Position numbers and translations under genes: made by a program
Part shown: positions 15,422-24,183 of the stretch, one piece after another
Layout: each line of letters starts with the position of its first letter
Position numbering within the stretch: position 1 is the stretch's first letter
The notes under the pieces: model-generated
Told to the model about the DNA's origin: nothing
Database searches by the model: none
Seen by the model: only the letters and a program-made list of their open reading frames with translations
Assembly: GCA_963712565.1 (NCBI GenBank)
Contig: CAVQIP010000039.1
Span: 1-64,000, forward strand
Source: VAZQ01 sp963712565
GTDB lineage: Bacteria > Pseudomonadota > Alphaproteobacteria > Rhizobiales > Xanthobacteraceae
Reading direction: 5' to 3'
Length of the DNA: 64,000 bases

Positions 15422-16402
15422 TCACTCCAGCCGAATGTTCGCCTGGCGGATCACCGCGCCCCATCTCTCCCGCTCGGCGGCGATGTGCGCGGCGAATTCC
15501 TCCGGGCTGCCCAGCGGCAGCGAGGTGCCCTGCGCGAGGTAGCGCTGGCGCACCGCTTCGACCGCGAACGCTTTCTTGGTCTCGCCGTTGACCCAGGCGA
15601 TCGCCGCGCCCGGCGTTCCGGCCGGCGCCAACAGGCCGAACCAGGTGCCGCTCTGCATCCGGCCGAAGCCGGCCTCGGCCATGGTCGGAACGTCGCGCAG
15701 CGATTCGATTCGTTGCGGGGTGAGCACTGCAAGCGCGCGGGTCTTGCCCTCGTGGATCAGCGGCGTCTGCAGGGTGACGCTGTCGAACATCAGCTGGACG
15801 TGGCCGGCGATGAGATCCTGAATCGCGGGCGCCGCGCCGCGGTAGGGCACATGCACCATCGCGATGCCCGCGAGCTGCTTGAACTGCTCCCCGACCAGGT
15901 GGCCCGACGCGGCGTTGCCCTGCGAGCCGTAGGTCAGCTTGCCCGGGTTCGCTTTCGCATAGGCCACGAGCTCCTGCACCGACTTTGCCGGTACGGCGGG
16001 ATTGACCACCAGCACATTGGGAAAGGTGGCGACGTGGATGATCGGGACGAAGTCCTTGGCGGGATCGAACGCGAGCCGCGTCAGGTGGGCGAGCACCGCG
16101 TTCGCGCCCAGGCCGCCCATGAACAGGGTGTAGCCGTCGGCCGGCGCGCGCACCGCCGCCTCGGCGCCGACCGCGCCGGCGCCGCCCGGGCGGTTCTCGA
16201 CCACGACCGGCTGGCCGGAAGCCTCGCCCAGTCGCTGCGCGACGATGCGCGCCAATATGTCGGCAAGGCCGCCGGGCGCGAGCGGCACGATGATCTTGAT
16301 CGGCTTGGCGGGATAATCCTGGCTGCGCGCGGGGGCCGCCGCGAGCGCCGCCGCGCCCAGCGCGACCGCAACGGGCAGGATCAAGGCGCGTGCAAGTCGC
16401 AT
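15422..16402 (-). CDS. Bug/TctC-type tricarboxylate transporter binding protein
   Basis: The 326-residue protein has a signal peptide (LARALILPVAVALGAAALAA, cleaved after PARSQ) and the Bug-family signatures YPAKPIKIIVPLAPGG, VVENRPGGAG, ADGYTLFMG, HVPYRGAAPAIQDLIAGHVQ and GLLAPAGTP. Bug proteins deliver carboxylates to TctAB or act in sensing. ATG 16402 starts directly at the signal peptide. It is divergent from the next TctC gene with a 188-base spacer, and no membrane subunits are nearby. Confidence 0.9.
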   Translation of the reverse strand: MRLARALILPVAVALGAAALAAAPARSQDYPAKPIKIIVPLAPGGLADILARIVAQRLGEASGQPVVVENRPGGAGAVGAEAAVRAPADGYTLFMGGLGANAVLAHLTRLAFDPAKDFVPIIHVATFPNVLVVNPAVPAKSVQELVAYAKANPGKLTYGSQGNAASGHLVGEQFKQLAGIAMVHVPYRGAAPAIQDLIAGHVQLMFDSVTLQTPLIHEGKTRALAVLTPQRIESLRDVPTMAEAGFGRMQSGTWFGLLAPAGTPGAAIAWVNGETKKAFAVEAVRQRYLAQGTSLPLGSPEEFAAHIAAERERWGAVIRQANIRLE

Positions 16403-16590
16403 GTCGTTTCCCTCCCGCTCGTGCGTTTGACGCAAAGTGGCTGGCTGCTCGGCCGCATCATAGGCGGCAAGCCGCAAGTCGGAAACGATGGGCTTCGTCC
16501 CACGGGCGGACGCGGCCGCTTGCGAGGCTGCCGCAAAGCCCGCATCATCCGCGGGACGGTCGCGCCAATGGAGGGCAGCCGGGAGACAAC

Positions 16591-17554
16591 ATGCGGCGTC
16601 TCGCAATCGCGCTGGTGTTCGCGCTCGCCGCGATCGCGCCGGTGGCGGCGCCGGCCGCCGACTGGCCGACGCGTCCGATCCGCATCATCGCGCCGTCGAC
16701 CCCCGGCGGCGCCGCCGACATGTTCGGGCGGCTGCTTTGCGAGCACTTCAGCGAAACCTTCGGCGAGCGCTGCTTCGTGGAGAACCGGGCCGGCGCCGGC
16801 GGCCTGATCGGCACCGCCGCCACGGCGCAGGCGGCGCCCGACGGCTATACGCTCACGACCTCGAGCACCGCCTACCACGTGATCGCGCCGGCGGTCAGCC
16901 CGAATCCCGGCTTTGATCCGATCAAGGACTTCACCCACATCGCCTATATCGGCGGGCCGCCCAATGTCTTCGTGGTCAATCCCGCGCTCGGCGTGCGCTC
17001 GCTCGCAGAACTCACCGAGCTCGGCCGGCGCGGCCAGGTGATCGACTACGTCTCGCCCGGCGTCGGCACGCTCGGCCATCTGCTGGCGGAATCCTTCGCG
17101 CAGAAGGCCGGCATCAAGCTGCAGCAGATCATGACCAAGGGCGCCTCGCAGGCGATGATGGATCTCGTCAGCGGCAACGTGAATGTCGGCACCATGACCT
17201 GGACCTCGGCGCTGACGCAGATCCGCGCCGGCAAGGTCATTCCGATCGCGGTCACGTCGCGCGCGCGGCTGGCCGAATTCCCGGACCTGCCGACGTTCAA
17301 GGATCTCGGCTATCCCGAGCTCACCGCGGTGTCGTGGTTCGCCCTGTCCGGACCGGCGGGGCTGCCAGGCGACGTCACGCAACGGCTCAACGGCGCGGTG
17401 GCCAAGATGTTGCAGCTGCCCGAGGTGCGCAAGCGGTTCGAGCGCGACGCGGTCGAGACCCACGCCATGACGCTCGGAAGAGTTCACGCGCTTCGTGACA
17501 AGCGAGATCGAGAAATGGACGCCGGTCGCCAAGCGAGTGATGCAGGGGAAGTAG
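16591..17554 (+). CDS. Bug/TctC-type binding protein with 3' frameshift
   Basis: ATG 16591 opens a signal peptide (RRLAIALVFALAAIAPVAAP) and then PTRPIRIIAPSTPGGAADMF, CFVENRAGAGG and PDGYTLTTS. Near 17475 one extra base shifts the frame. The other frame continues with EEFTRFVTSEIEKWTPVAK and stops at 17552-17554, which is the normal end of the family. Corrected length is 320 residues. The loop SQAMMDLVSGNVNVGTM replaces the usual Ala-Pro-Ala-rich segment, suggesting a different ligand from its neighbours. Confidence 0.85.
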
Positions 17555-17620
17555 CGGCACAAGCGATCTTTTCCGCGCCCCTCATCCCGAGGAGCGCGCA
17601 AGCGTGCCAATAACTCGCAT

Positions 17621-17702
17621 GTCATCCCCGCGTAAGCGGGGATCCATATTCCAGAGGCCGCAGTGAGTGGCGCGATGGGTCCCCGCTTTCGCGGGGACGA
17701 CA
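17621..17702. repeat. Dispersed palindromic repeat (CCGCGTAAGCGGGG type)
   Basis: GTCATCCCCGCGTAAGCGGGG at one end and CCCCGCTTTCGCGGGGACGA at the other flank about 40 bases, so the whole unit is an inverted repeat of two hairpins. It lies between convergent TctC genes and resembles the element at 2652-2731. Confidence 0.75.
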
Positions 17703-17731
17703 GCACGGCGAAGGGATAACGTCCGCAGGCC

Positions 17732-18721
17732 TCACTCCGACCCCGCCACGCCGGCTTGCTGCAGCACCTTCGCCCAGCGTGTGGTCTCGGACTGCACGAA
17801 GCGCTCGAGTTCCGCCGGCGCGCCCTTGCCGACGGGAATGAATTGCAGCGCGACCAGTTGCTTGGCGACCTCGGGCTCGGCGATCGCGGCATTCAGCGCG
17901 CCGTTGAGCTTCGCCACGATCTCCTTGGGCGTGCCGCCCGGCGCTGCGACCGACTGCCAGGCCGCCCAGTCGAAGCCCGGCACCCCGACTTGGGCGAGCG
18001 GCGGAAGCTCCGGCGCCGCGGGCACGCGCTGCGCCGTCGTCACCCCGAGCGCGCGCAGCTTGCCGGCCTGGATCAGCGGATAGGCCGGCGCGAGATCGCT
18101 GAACATCAACTGGATATGACCGGCGATCACGTCGTTGAGCGCGGGCAGCGTCCCCTTGTACGGCACGTGGGTCATCGGGATTCCCAACGTGGTCTTGAAC
18201 AACTCGCCCATGAGGTGATGGAAGGCGCCGGCGCCGCCCGAGCCGTAGCTCAACGGCCTTTCCTTCGCGAGCTTGACGAGGTCGGCGACGGAATTGACCG
18301 GCAGCGCCGGATTGACCACCAGCACGAACGGCACGTTGCAGATCAGCGCCACCAGCACCAGCTCCTTTCCCGGCTCGTAAGGCAGCTTCTTGTAGAGCGT
18401 GGGGTTCATCGCCATGGTGCCGCTGGTCGCCATCATGATGGTGTAGCCGTCGGGCGCGCTCTTCGCGACCTGCACCGCCGCGGTCACGGTGCCGGCCCCG
18501 GGCCGGTTCTCGACCACGAACGGCTTGCCGAAACGATCCGACAGCTTCTGTCCGAACAGGCGCCCGAGAATGTCGGTGCCGCCGCCGGGCGCAAACGGCA
18601 CGACGAAGTTGACCTGGCGGCTGGGATAATCCGCTGCCCGCTCCTGCGCCCAAGCCGGCGCGGCGGAAGCGGCGATGAGCCCCGCCGCGATCGGTAGCAG
18701 CCGCATGATCTGCATGGTCAT
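17732..18721 (-). CDS. Bug/TctC-type binding protein
   Basis: The 329-residue exported protein has a hydrophobic leader (LLPIAAGLIAASAAPAWAQ) and the family segments YPSRQVNFVVPFAPGGGTDI, VVENRPGAGT, PDGYTIMMATSG and HVPYKGTLPALNDVIAGHIQ. Methionines at 18721, 18715 and 18706 are all possible starts. It follows the next TctC gene by 14 bases on the same strand, so the two form a tandem pair, probably an operon. Their common segments are close enough to suggest an old duplication. Confidence 0.9.
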   Translation of the reverse strand: MTMQIMRLLPIAAGLIAASAAPAWAQERAADYPSRQVNFVVPFAPGGGTDILGRLFGQKLSDRFGKPFVVENRPGAGTVTAAVQVAKSAPDGYTIMMATSGTMAMNPTLYKKLPYEPGKELVLVALICNVPFVLVVNPALPVNSVADLVKLAKERPLSYGSGGAGAFHHLMGELFKTTLGIPMTHVPYKGTLPALNDVIAGHIQLMFSDLAPAYPLIQAGKLRALGVTTAQRVPAAPELPPLAQVGVPGFDWAAWQSVAAPGGTPKEIVAKLNGALNAAIAEPEVAKQLVALQFIPVGKGAPAELERFVQSETTRWAKVLQQAGVAGSE

Positions 18722-18735
18722 CCTCCCGTTGCCGG

Positions 18736-19731
18736 CTATTGCGACCTCGCGATGCCGGCCTGTTCCACCACTTTCCCCAAACGGACGATCTCCGAGCGCA
18801 TGAAGCGTTGCAGCTCGTCGACCGCGGGATAGTCGACGGAAATCCGGCCGGTGCGGGCGAACTCCGCCTTGATCTCGGGCAGTTGCAGGACGTGCTTCAC
18901 CTCAACGTGCAGCTTGTCGATGATCTCCGTCGGCGTGCCGGCCGGCGCGACGATCATCTGCCAGGAGGTGAGGTTGAAACCGGGGACGCCGGCCTCGGCG
19001 ACCGTGGGAATATCCGGCGCAACCGGCAGGCGCGTCGCGGCCGACACGGCGAGCGCGCGCACCCGGCCGTCCTTGAGCAGCGGCAGGATCGGGGTCGGCT
19101 CGCCGAACATCATCGGAATGTGACCGGCGACCAGGTCGGTCAGCGCCGGCCCGTCGCCGCGATAGGGCACGTGCACGACGTCGATGCCGGTCATGCTCTT
19201 GAGCAGCTCGAAGCTCAAATGTTGCGGCGAGCCCGGGCCGGCCGATGCGTAGGAGAGTTGCCCGGGCTTTGACTTCGCGAGCTTGACGAGATCGGCCACC
19301 GAGTGCACGGGCTGCGATGGATGCACCAGCAGCAGGAACGGCGCGTTGGAGGTGAGCGCGATCGGCGCGAAGTCCTTGGCGGGATCGTAGGGCAAGTTCT
19401 TGTTCAGCGTCACCGTGATCGCGAACGGCGTGCTGGTGCCGAGCATGATGGTATAGCCGTCGGGCGCCGCCTTGGCCACCGACGCCGCGCCGATGACGGT
19501 GCCGGCGCCGGTGCGGTTCTCGATCACCACCGGCTTGCCCAGGCGATCCGCCAGCTTTTGCCCGAGCAGGCGCGCAAGCGCGTCGAGGCCGCCGCCGGCG
19601 GGATAGGGAACCACCAGCGTCACCGCTCGGGTGGGATAGTCCTGCGCCGGCGCGCTCTCGGCCAGCGCGAACGGCGCGGCGAGCGACGCCGACAACAGCG
19701 CGGCCAGCAGCGGGCTGTTCACGAGTCGCAC
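18736..19731 (-). CDS. Bug/TctC-type binding protein
   Basis: The 331-residue exported protein has a signal peptide (LLAALLSASLAAPFALAESA), then YPTRAVTLVVPYPAGGGLDA, VIENRTGAGTVIG, PDGYTIMLGTS and HVPYRGDGPALTDLVAGHIP. It is the first gene of the tandem pair transcribed leftwards into 17732. No TctA or TctB gene is near, so the pair must use transporter subunits encoded elsewhere or serve another purpose. Confidence 0.9.
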   Translation of the reverse strand: MRLVNSPLLAALLSASLAAPFALAESAPAQDYPTRAVTLVVPYPAGGGLDALARLLGQKLADRLGKPVVIENRTGAGTVIGAASVAKAAPDGYTIMLGTSTPFAITVTLNKNLPYDPAKDFAPIALTSNAPFLLLVHPSQPVHSVADLVKLAKSKPGQLSYASAGPGSPQHLSFELLKSMTGIDVVHVPYRGDGPALTDLVAGHIPMMFGEPTPILPLLKDGRVRALAVSAATRLPVAPDIPTVAEAGVPGFNLTSWQMIVAPAGTPTEIIDKLHVEVKHVLQLPEIKAEFARTGRISVDYPAVDELQRFMRSEIVRLGKVVEQAGIARSQ

Positions 19732-19986
19732 GCGTCCTCCCCCGGCGCTCGTTGCGGGCTTTTGGCGAAGACTAACGGAACCGCGGCCCCGCCGTAAGCG
19801 TCGTTGCGACGCAGGTCATGCCCGCCGGCTGGCGTTCTTGACTTCGCCGCGCCGCGTCCATAGGTTCCGCGCGCTCTCGCAAGAGCCGAAAATTGAGCCC
19901 GCCGACCGGCCCAGGAGGCCGGAGGCTACCGCCCGACAGCGCGATGCGCCCTCGGGCGCAAGAGTTGTTTGGTTGACGCGTTTTCA

Positions 19987-20012
19987 CCGATCTCGGGTTT
20001 ACCCGAGATCGG
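19987..20012. repeat. Perfect 12-bp inverted repeat with TT loop
   Basis: CCGATCTCGGGT-TT-ACCCGAGATCGG is a perfect hairpin, 12 bases before the related hairpin at 20025. The T run is short, so the terminator function is uncertain. Confidence 0.7.
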
Positions 20013-20024
20013 CCTTCTACACCG

Positions 20025-20050
20025 CCTAAGTCGGCTAAAGCCGACTTAGG
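20025..20050. repeat. Perfect 12-bp inverted repeat with AA loop
   Basis: CCTAAGTCGGCT-AA-AGCCGACTTAGG has the same arm and loop length as its neighbour and shares the AGTCGG core with the hairpin at 29899-29922. Confidence 0.7.
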
Positions 20051-20185
20051 TGGCGAACCGGAAGCCCACTTCGCCGGAAAACGCTACTGCAAGGTGTTTG
20101 GCGACGCTTGTGCGTGCGCGAGGTCCTAACCACGTCATGCCCGGATTCGACCCGGCAATGACGAGAGCGGAGAATGCAGGTCTAG

Positions 20186-21731
20186 ATGTTCGATACCCTG
20201 TCGGAACGGCTCGGCGGCATTCTCGACCGCCTGACGCGGCGCGGTGCGCTGACCGAGGAGGACGTCGACGCGGCGTTGCGCGAGGTGCGCCGCGCGCTGC
20301 TCGAGGCCGATGTCGCGCTCGACGTGGTGCGCGCCTTCATCGACCAGGTGAAGAGCCAGGCCGTCGGCGTCGAGGTCATCAAATCGGTGACGCCGGGCCA
20401 GATGGTGGTGAAGATCGTGCACGACCAGCTGATCGCGACGCTGGGCGCGCAGGGCGAGCCGATCGATCTCAACGCGCCGGCGCCGGTGCCGATCATGATG
20501 GTCGGCCTGCAGGGCTCGGGCAAGACCACGACCACCGCCAAGCTCGCCAAGCGCCTGAGCGAGCAGGCCCGGCGCAAGGTGCTCATGGCCTCGCTCGACG
20601 TGCGCCGTCCGGCCGCGATGGAACAGCTCGCCGTGCTCGGGCAGCAGGTCAATGTCGATACCCTGCCGATCGTCGCCGGCCAGCCGCCGGCGCAGATTGC
20701 GCAGCGTGCCCTACAGGCCGGGCGCCTCGGCGGCTACGACGCGGTCATCCTCGATACCGCCGGCCGCACCACGCTCGACGAGGCGATGATGGCGGAGGCC
20801 GCCGAGGTCAAGCGCGCCGCCGATCCGCACGAGGTGCTGCTCGTCGCCGACGCGCTCACCGGCCAGGATGCGGTCAACCTCGCGCGCGCCTTCGACGAGC
20901 GCGTCGGGCTGACCGGCATCGTGCTCACGCGGGTCGACGGCGACGGCCGCGGCGGCGCGGCGCTCTCCATGCGCGCGGTGACCGGCAAGCCGATCAAGCT
21001 CATCGGCACCGGCGAGAGGATGGATGCGCTCGAGGACTTCTATCCCGCGCGCATCGCCGACCGCATCCTCGGCATGGGCGACATCATCACGCTGGTCGAG
21101 AAGGCGGCGGCGACGATCGACGCCGAGAAGGCCGTCGCGCGTCGCCGAGAAGATGCGCAAGGGTGCGTTCGATCTCTCCGACTTGCGCGAGCAGCTCATG
21201 CAGATGCAGCAGATGGGCGGCCTGAGCGGGCTGATGGGCATGCTGCCCGGCATCGCGAAAATGAAGAACCAGCTCGCGTCGGCGAACCTCGACGAGCGCG
21301 TGCTCAAGCGCCAGGTGGCGATCATCGATTCGATGACGCCGCAGGAGCGCAGGAGTCCCGACCTGCTCAAGGCGAGCCGCAAGAAGCGCATTGCTGCGGG
21401 CTCCGGCACCAGGGTCGAGGACGTCAACCGCATGCTCAAGATGCACCGCACCATGGCCGACGTGATGAAGGCGATGGGCTCGGGCAAGCGCGGACCGATG
21501 GCGGGCCTCGCCAATATGCTCGGCCTCGGGGGCGGCATGCCGAGCCCCGAGCAGATGCAAAAGCTCGCGGAGAAGATGCCGGGCGGACTGCCGCCGTTGC
21601 CGGGCGGTGCGGGGCTTCCCCCCACCATGCCCGGCCTGCCGCCGAAATTTCCCGGCGGCGCGCTGCTTCCCGGCCTCGGCGGCAAGCCCCCGGGATTGGG
21701 CGGATTTCCCGGACTGGGGAAGAAGAAGTGA
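20186..21731 (+). CDS. ffh: Signal recognition particle protein Ffh, one-base frameshift
   Basis: Ffh binds 4.5S RNA and signal sequences and targets ribosomes to FtsY at the membrane. The N and G domains are complete: GLQGSGKTTTTAKLA (P-loop), LDVRRPAAMEQL, ILDTAGRTTLDE and LTRVDGDGRGGAAL. Near 21137, in a CGCGCG stretch, one extra base ends the frame. The next frame continues as VAEKMRKGAFDLSDLREQ into the Met-rich M domain (MQMQQMGGLSGLMGMLPG) and a Gly/Pro-rich tail ending at 21731. Corrected length is 514 residues. The gene is essential, so the break is most likely a sequence error. It starts the ffh-rpsP-rimM-trmD-rplS run. Confidence 0.93.
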
Positions 21732-21753
21732 GCATCTCGACACTCAACGACGT

Positions 21754-21796
21754 CGTCATTCCGCGGCGCCGCGAAAGCGGCGAACCCGGAATGACG
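21754..21796. repeat. Small palindromic element between ffh and rpsP
   Basis: CGTCATTCCG and CGGAATGACG form the outer arms, with an inner GC hairpin GCCGCGAAAGCGGC. The whole unit could fold on the transcript between the two genes and weaken their coupling. Confidence 0.6.
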
Positions 21797-21831
21797 ATCA
21801 ACGGGATCATTTGAACGAGAAAGGAAACCAG

Positions 21832-22218
21832 ATGTCCCTGAAAATCCGTCTCGCGCGCGCCGGCACCAAGAAGCGGCCGTTCTATCACATCGTGATCGCG
21901 GACAGCCGCTCGCCGCGCGACGGCCGCTTCATCGAGCGGCTCGGCTATTTCAATCCGTTGCTGCCGAAGGACAAGAGCGAGCGCCTCAAGCTCGACCTCG
22001 ACAAGGTCAAGGCCTGGCTCGCCAAGGGCGCGCTGCCGACCGACCGGGTGCTGCGGTTCCTCGACCAGGCCGGCGTGATGACGCGCGCGAAGCGCAACAA
22101 TCCCAATCGCGCCGTCCCGCGCAAGGAGCGCAAGGCGCGCGCCGAAGAGGCCGAGAAGGCCGCCGCCGCGGCCAAGGCGGCGGCCGCGGCCAAGCCCGCT
22201 GCCGCGCCGGCGAGCTGA
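21832..22218 (+). CDS. rpsP: 30S ribosomal protein S16
   Basis: The 128-residue protein begins with the S16 signature SLKIRLARAGTKKRPFYHIV, then DSRSPRDGRFIERLGYFNP. The core ends near residue 85. An Ala/Lys-rich C-terminal tail (AEEAEKAAAAAKAAAAAKP) extends it, as is common in alphaproteobacteria. AAAGGAAACC lies before ATG 21832. It is followed by rimM after 24 bases. Confidence 0.96.
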   Translation: MSLKIRLARAGTKKRPFYHIVIADSRSPRDGRFIERLGYFNPLLPKDKSERLKLDLDKVKAWLAKGALPTDRVLRFLDQAGVMTRAKRNNPNRAVPRKERKARAEEAEKAAAAAKAAAAAKPAAAPAS

Positions 22219-22242
22219 TGCGCGCCGCCCGGATCGCCTGAC

Positions 22243-22767
22243 GTGATCGGCCGCATCTGCGTCGCCCAGATCGGCGGGGCGCACGGCATTCGCGGCGAGG
22301 TGAAGCTCAAATCGTTCACCGCCGATCCGATGGCGGTGCGAGACTACGGGCCGCTGCAGAGCGAGGACGGTACGGTGAGCGTCGAGATCGAGGCGCTGCG
22401 CCCGGCCAAAGGCCATCTGGTCGCGCGGCTGCGCGGCGTGGCCGACCGCAACGCGGCCGAGCGGCTCGCCAATCTCCGGCTGTTCGTGCCGCGGGAGCGC
22501 TTGCCGCCGCCGGCCGCCGACGAGTTCTACCACGCCGATCTGATCGGGCTCCGCGCGGTGACGGCCGATGGAGCCGAGATCGGCACGGTGGTGGCGATGC
22601 ACGATTTCGGCGCCGGCGATATCCTGGAGCTGAAACCGCTGGCCGGTGGAACGACCATCATGTTGCCGTTCACCGACGCCTTCGTGCCCAGCATCGATAT
22701 TGCGGGCGGGCGTATCGTCGTGGCGCCGCCCGCGGACGCGCCGGGCAAGCGCGGCGGCCAGACCTGA
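22243..22767 (+). CDS. rimM: 16S rRNA processing protein RimM
   Basis: RimM assists 30S head assembly and binds S19. The 174-residue product starts at GTG 22243 with ICVAQIGGAHGIRGEVKLKS, the family N-terminus. The C-terminal PRC-barrel domain contains EFYHADLIGLRAV, FGAGDILEL and MLPFTDAFVPSID. It lies between rpsP and trmD in the usual order. Confidence 0.95.
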   Translation: MIGRICVAQIGGAHGIRGEVKLKSFTADPMAVRDYGPLQSEDGTVSVEIEALRPAKGHLVARLRGVADRNAAERLANLRLFVPRERLPPPAADEFYHADLIGLRAVTADGAEIGTVVAMHDFGAGDILELKPLAGGTTIMLPFTDAFVPSIDIAGGRIVVAPPADAPGKRGGQT

Positions 22768-22778
22768 CGTCGATCAGC

Positions 22779-23529
22779 ATGTGGCGCGCGACCATTCTCA
22801 CGCTCTTTCCCGACATGTTCCCGGGGCCGCTCGGCGCGAGCCTCGCCGGCAAGGCGCTCGCAGCGGGGCGTGTGGACGTGCGAGCCAGTCGACATCCGCG
22901 CCCACGCGACCGACAAGCACCGCTCGGTCGACGACACGCCGGCCGGCGGCGGGCCCGGCATGGTCATGCGCGCCGACGTGCTGGCGCGCGCCATCGACGC
23001 GGTCGCGCCCGCGGGCGATCCGCGCCCGCGCCTGGCGATGAGCCCGCGCGGGGTCCCGCTGACGCAGGCCCGGGTCGAGGCGCTGGCCAAGGGGCCCGGC
23101 GCCGTCATCCTGTGCGGCCGCTTCGAGGGCGTGGACGAACGCCTGATCGAGGCGCGCGCGTTCGAGGAGGTTTCGATCGGCGACTACGTGCTGTCGGGCG
23201 GGGAGATCGCGGCCTTCGTCCTCCTCGATGCTTGCGTGCGGCTGCTGCCCGGGGTGATGGGCAAGGAAGCCTCCGGCGCCGAGGAGAGCTTCGCCCAAGG
23301 CCTGCTCGAATATCCGCAATATACCCGGCCGCAACTGTGGGAGGGCCGCTCGATCCCGGACGTGCTCACCTCCGGCGACCACGGCAAGGTCGCGGCGTGG
23401 CGCCGCGCCGAGGCCGAGCGGCTCACGCGGGCACGCCGGCCGGACCTGTGGGCGGCCCATGCGGCGCGGACCGGCAAGGTCAAGACGCCCCGTCCGCGGC
23501 CCCGCAACAAGCCCGACCCGGACGGGTGA
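22779..23529 (+). CDS. trmD: tRNA (guanine-37-N1)-methyltransferase, one-base frameshift
   Basis: TrmD methylates G37 of tRNAs and prevents frameshifting by ribosomes. The start reads MWRATILTLFPDMFPGPLG. In the GCGGGGC near 22866 one extra G breaks the frame. Without it the protein continues GVWTCEPVDIRAHATDKHRS, then VDDTPAGGGPGMVM, ILCGRFEGVDERLIE and the knot segment SIGDYVLSGGEIAAFVLLDA. Corrected length is 249 residues, normal for the family. The gene is essential in most bacteria, so I take the break as an error in the sequence. Confidence 0.93.
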
Positions 23530-23623
23530 CAAACCCGGCCCGGTGTCGTAGAAGCTCGCCCGACCCGCACAAAAGATTGAGATTGCGCGCCCCCGATGCT
23601 GGCGCTGCCGACGGAGAATTCCC

Positions 23624-24031
23624 ATGAATCTGATTCAAGAGCTCGAACGAGAGCAGATCGCAAAGCTTTCCGCCGGCAAGGAAATTCCGGATTTCGGGCC
23701 GGGCGACACGGTGCTCGTCAACGTCAAGGTGGTCGAGGGCGAGCGCACCCGCATCCAGGCCTATGAGGGCGTGTGCATCGGCCGCGCGGGCGCCGGCCTC
23801 AACGAGAATTTCACCGTGCGCAAGATTTCCTACGGCGAGGGCGTGGAGCGCGTCTTTCCGCTCTATTCGCCGATGATCGACTCGATCAAGCTGGTGCGTC
23901 GCGGCAAGGTGCGCCGGGCCAAGCTCTATTATCTGCGCGGCCGCCGCGGCAAGGCCGCGCGTATCTCGGAGCGCCAGGACCACCGCGCCGGTGACGAGCG
24001 CGCCGAGGCGGTGGACAAGGCCGCCGAGTAA
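23624..24031 (+). CDS. rplS: 50S ribosomal protein L19
   Basis: The 135-residue protein shows the L19 pattern: DFGPGDTVLVNVKVVEG, RIQAYEGVCIGRAGAGLNEN, FTVRKISYGEGVERVFPLYS and KLYYLRGRRGKAARI. The acidic tail after residue 115 (DERAEAVDKAAE) is variable. It is the last gene of the ffh-rpsP-rimM-trmD group. Confidence 0.97.
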   Translation: MNLIQELEREQIAKLSAGKEIPDFGPGDTVLVNVKVVEGERTRIQAYEGVCIGRAGAGLNENFTVRKISYGEGVERVFPLYSPMIDSIKLVRRGKVRRAKLYYLRGRRGKAARISERQDHRAGDERAEAVDKAAE

Positions 24032-24139
24032 CCGCGGGGCGCGCCGTCGGCGGCGCCTGATCGACGGCGCAGAAGCCTCCGTCCGCCTCCTCGGCCCCGC
24101 CCGATCGGCGACGTCAGGCGCCAAAGGAGCGCCCCGAAC

Positions 24140-24180
24140 CCTATATAACTTGCGACCAACGGCGATTTCCGGAGCAGTCA
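24140..24180 (+). promoter_or_regulatory. Possible leuC promoter -10 region and ribosome binding site
   Basis: CTATATAACT around 24141-24150 is the most AT-rich stretch upstream of leuC and resembles a -10 box; GGAG at 24171-24174 precedes ATG 24184. No convincing -35 box or leader peptide was found. Confidence 0.35.
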
Positions 24181-24183
24181 GGC

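Larger units (their letters stand above)
19732..20185. other. Intergenic region upstream of ffh with two perfect palindromes
   Basis: No gene is supported. Besides the two hairpins listed separately there is a half-element reading CATGCCCGGATTCGACCCGG near 20136. The last 130 bases probably contain the ffh promoter. Confidence 0.5.

Noticed and set aside
20186..21814. Programmed frameshift in ffh
   Set aside because: No slippery heptamer is seen, and the same +1 extra base occurs in six unrelated genes, so an error is simpler.
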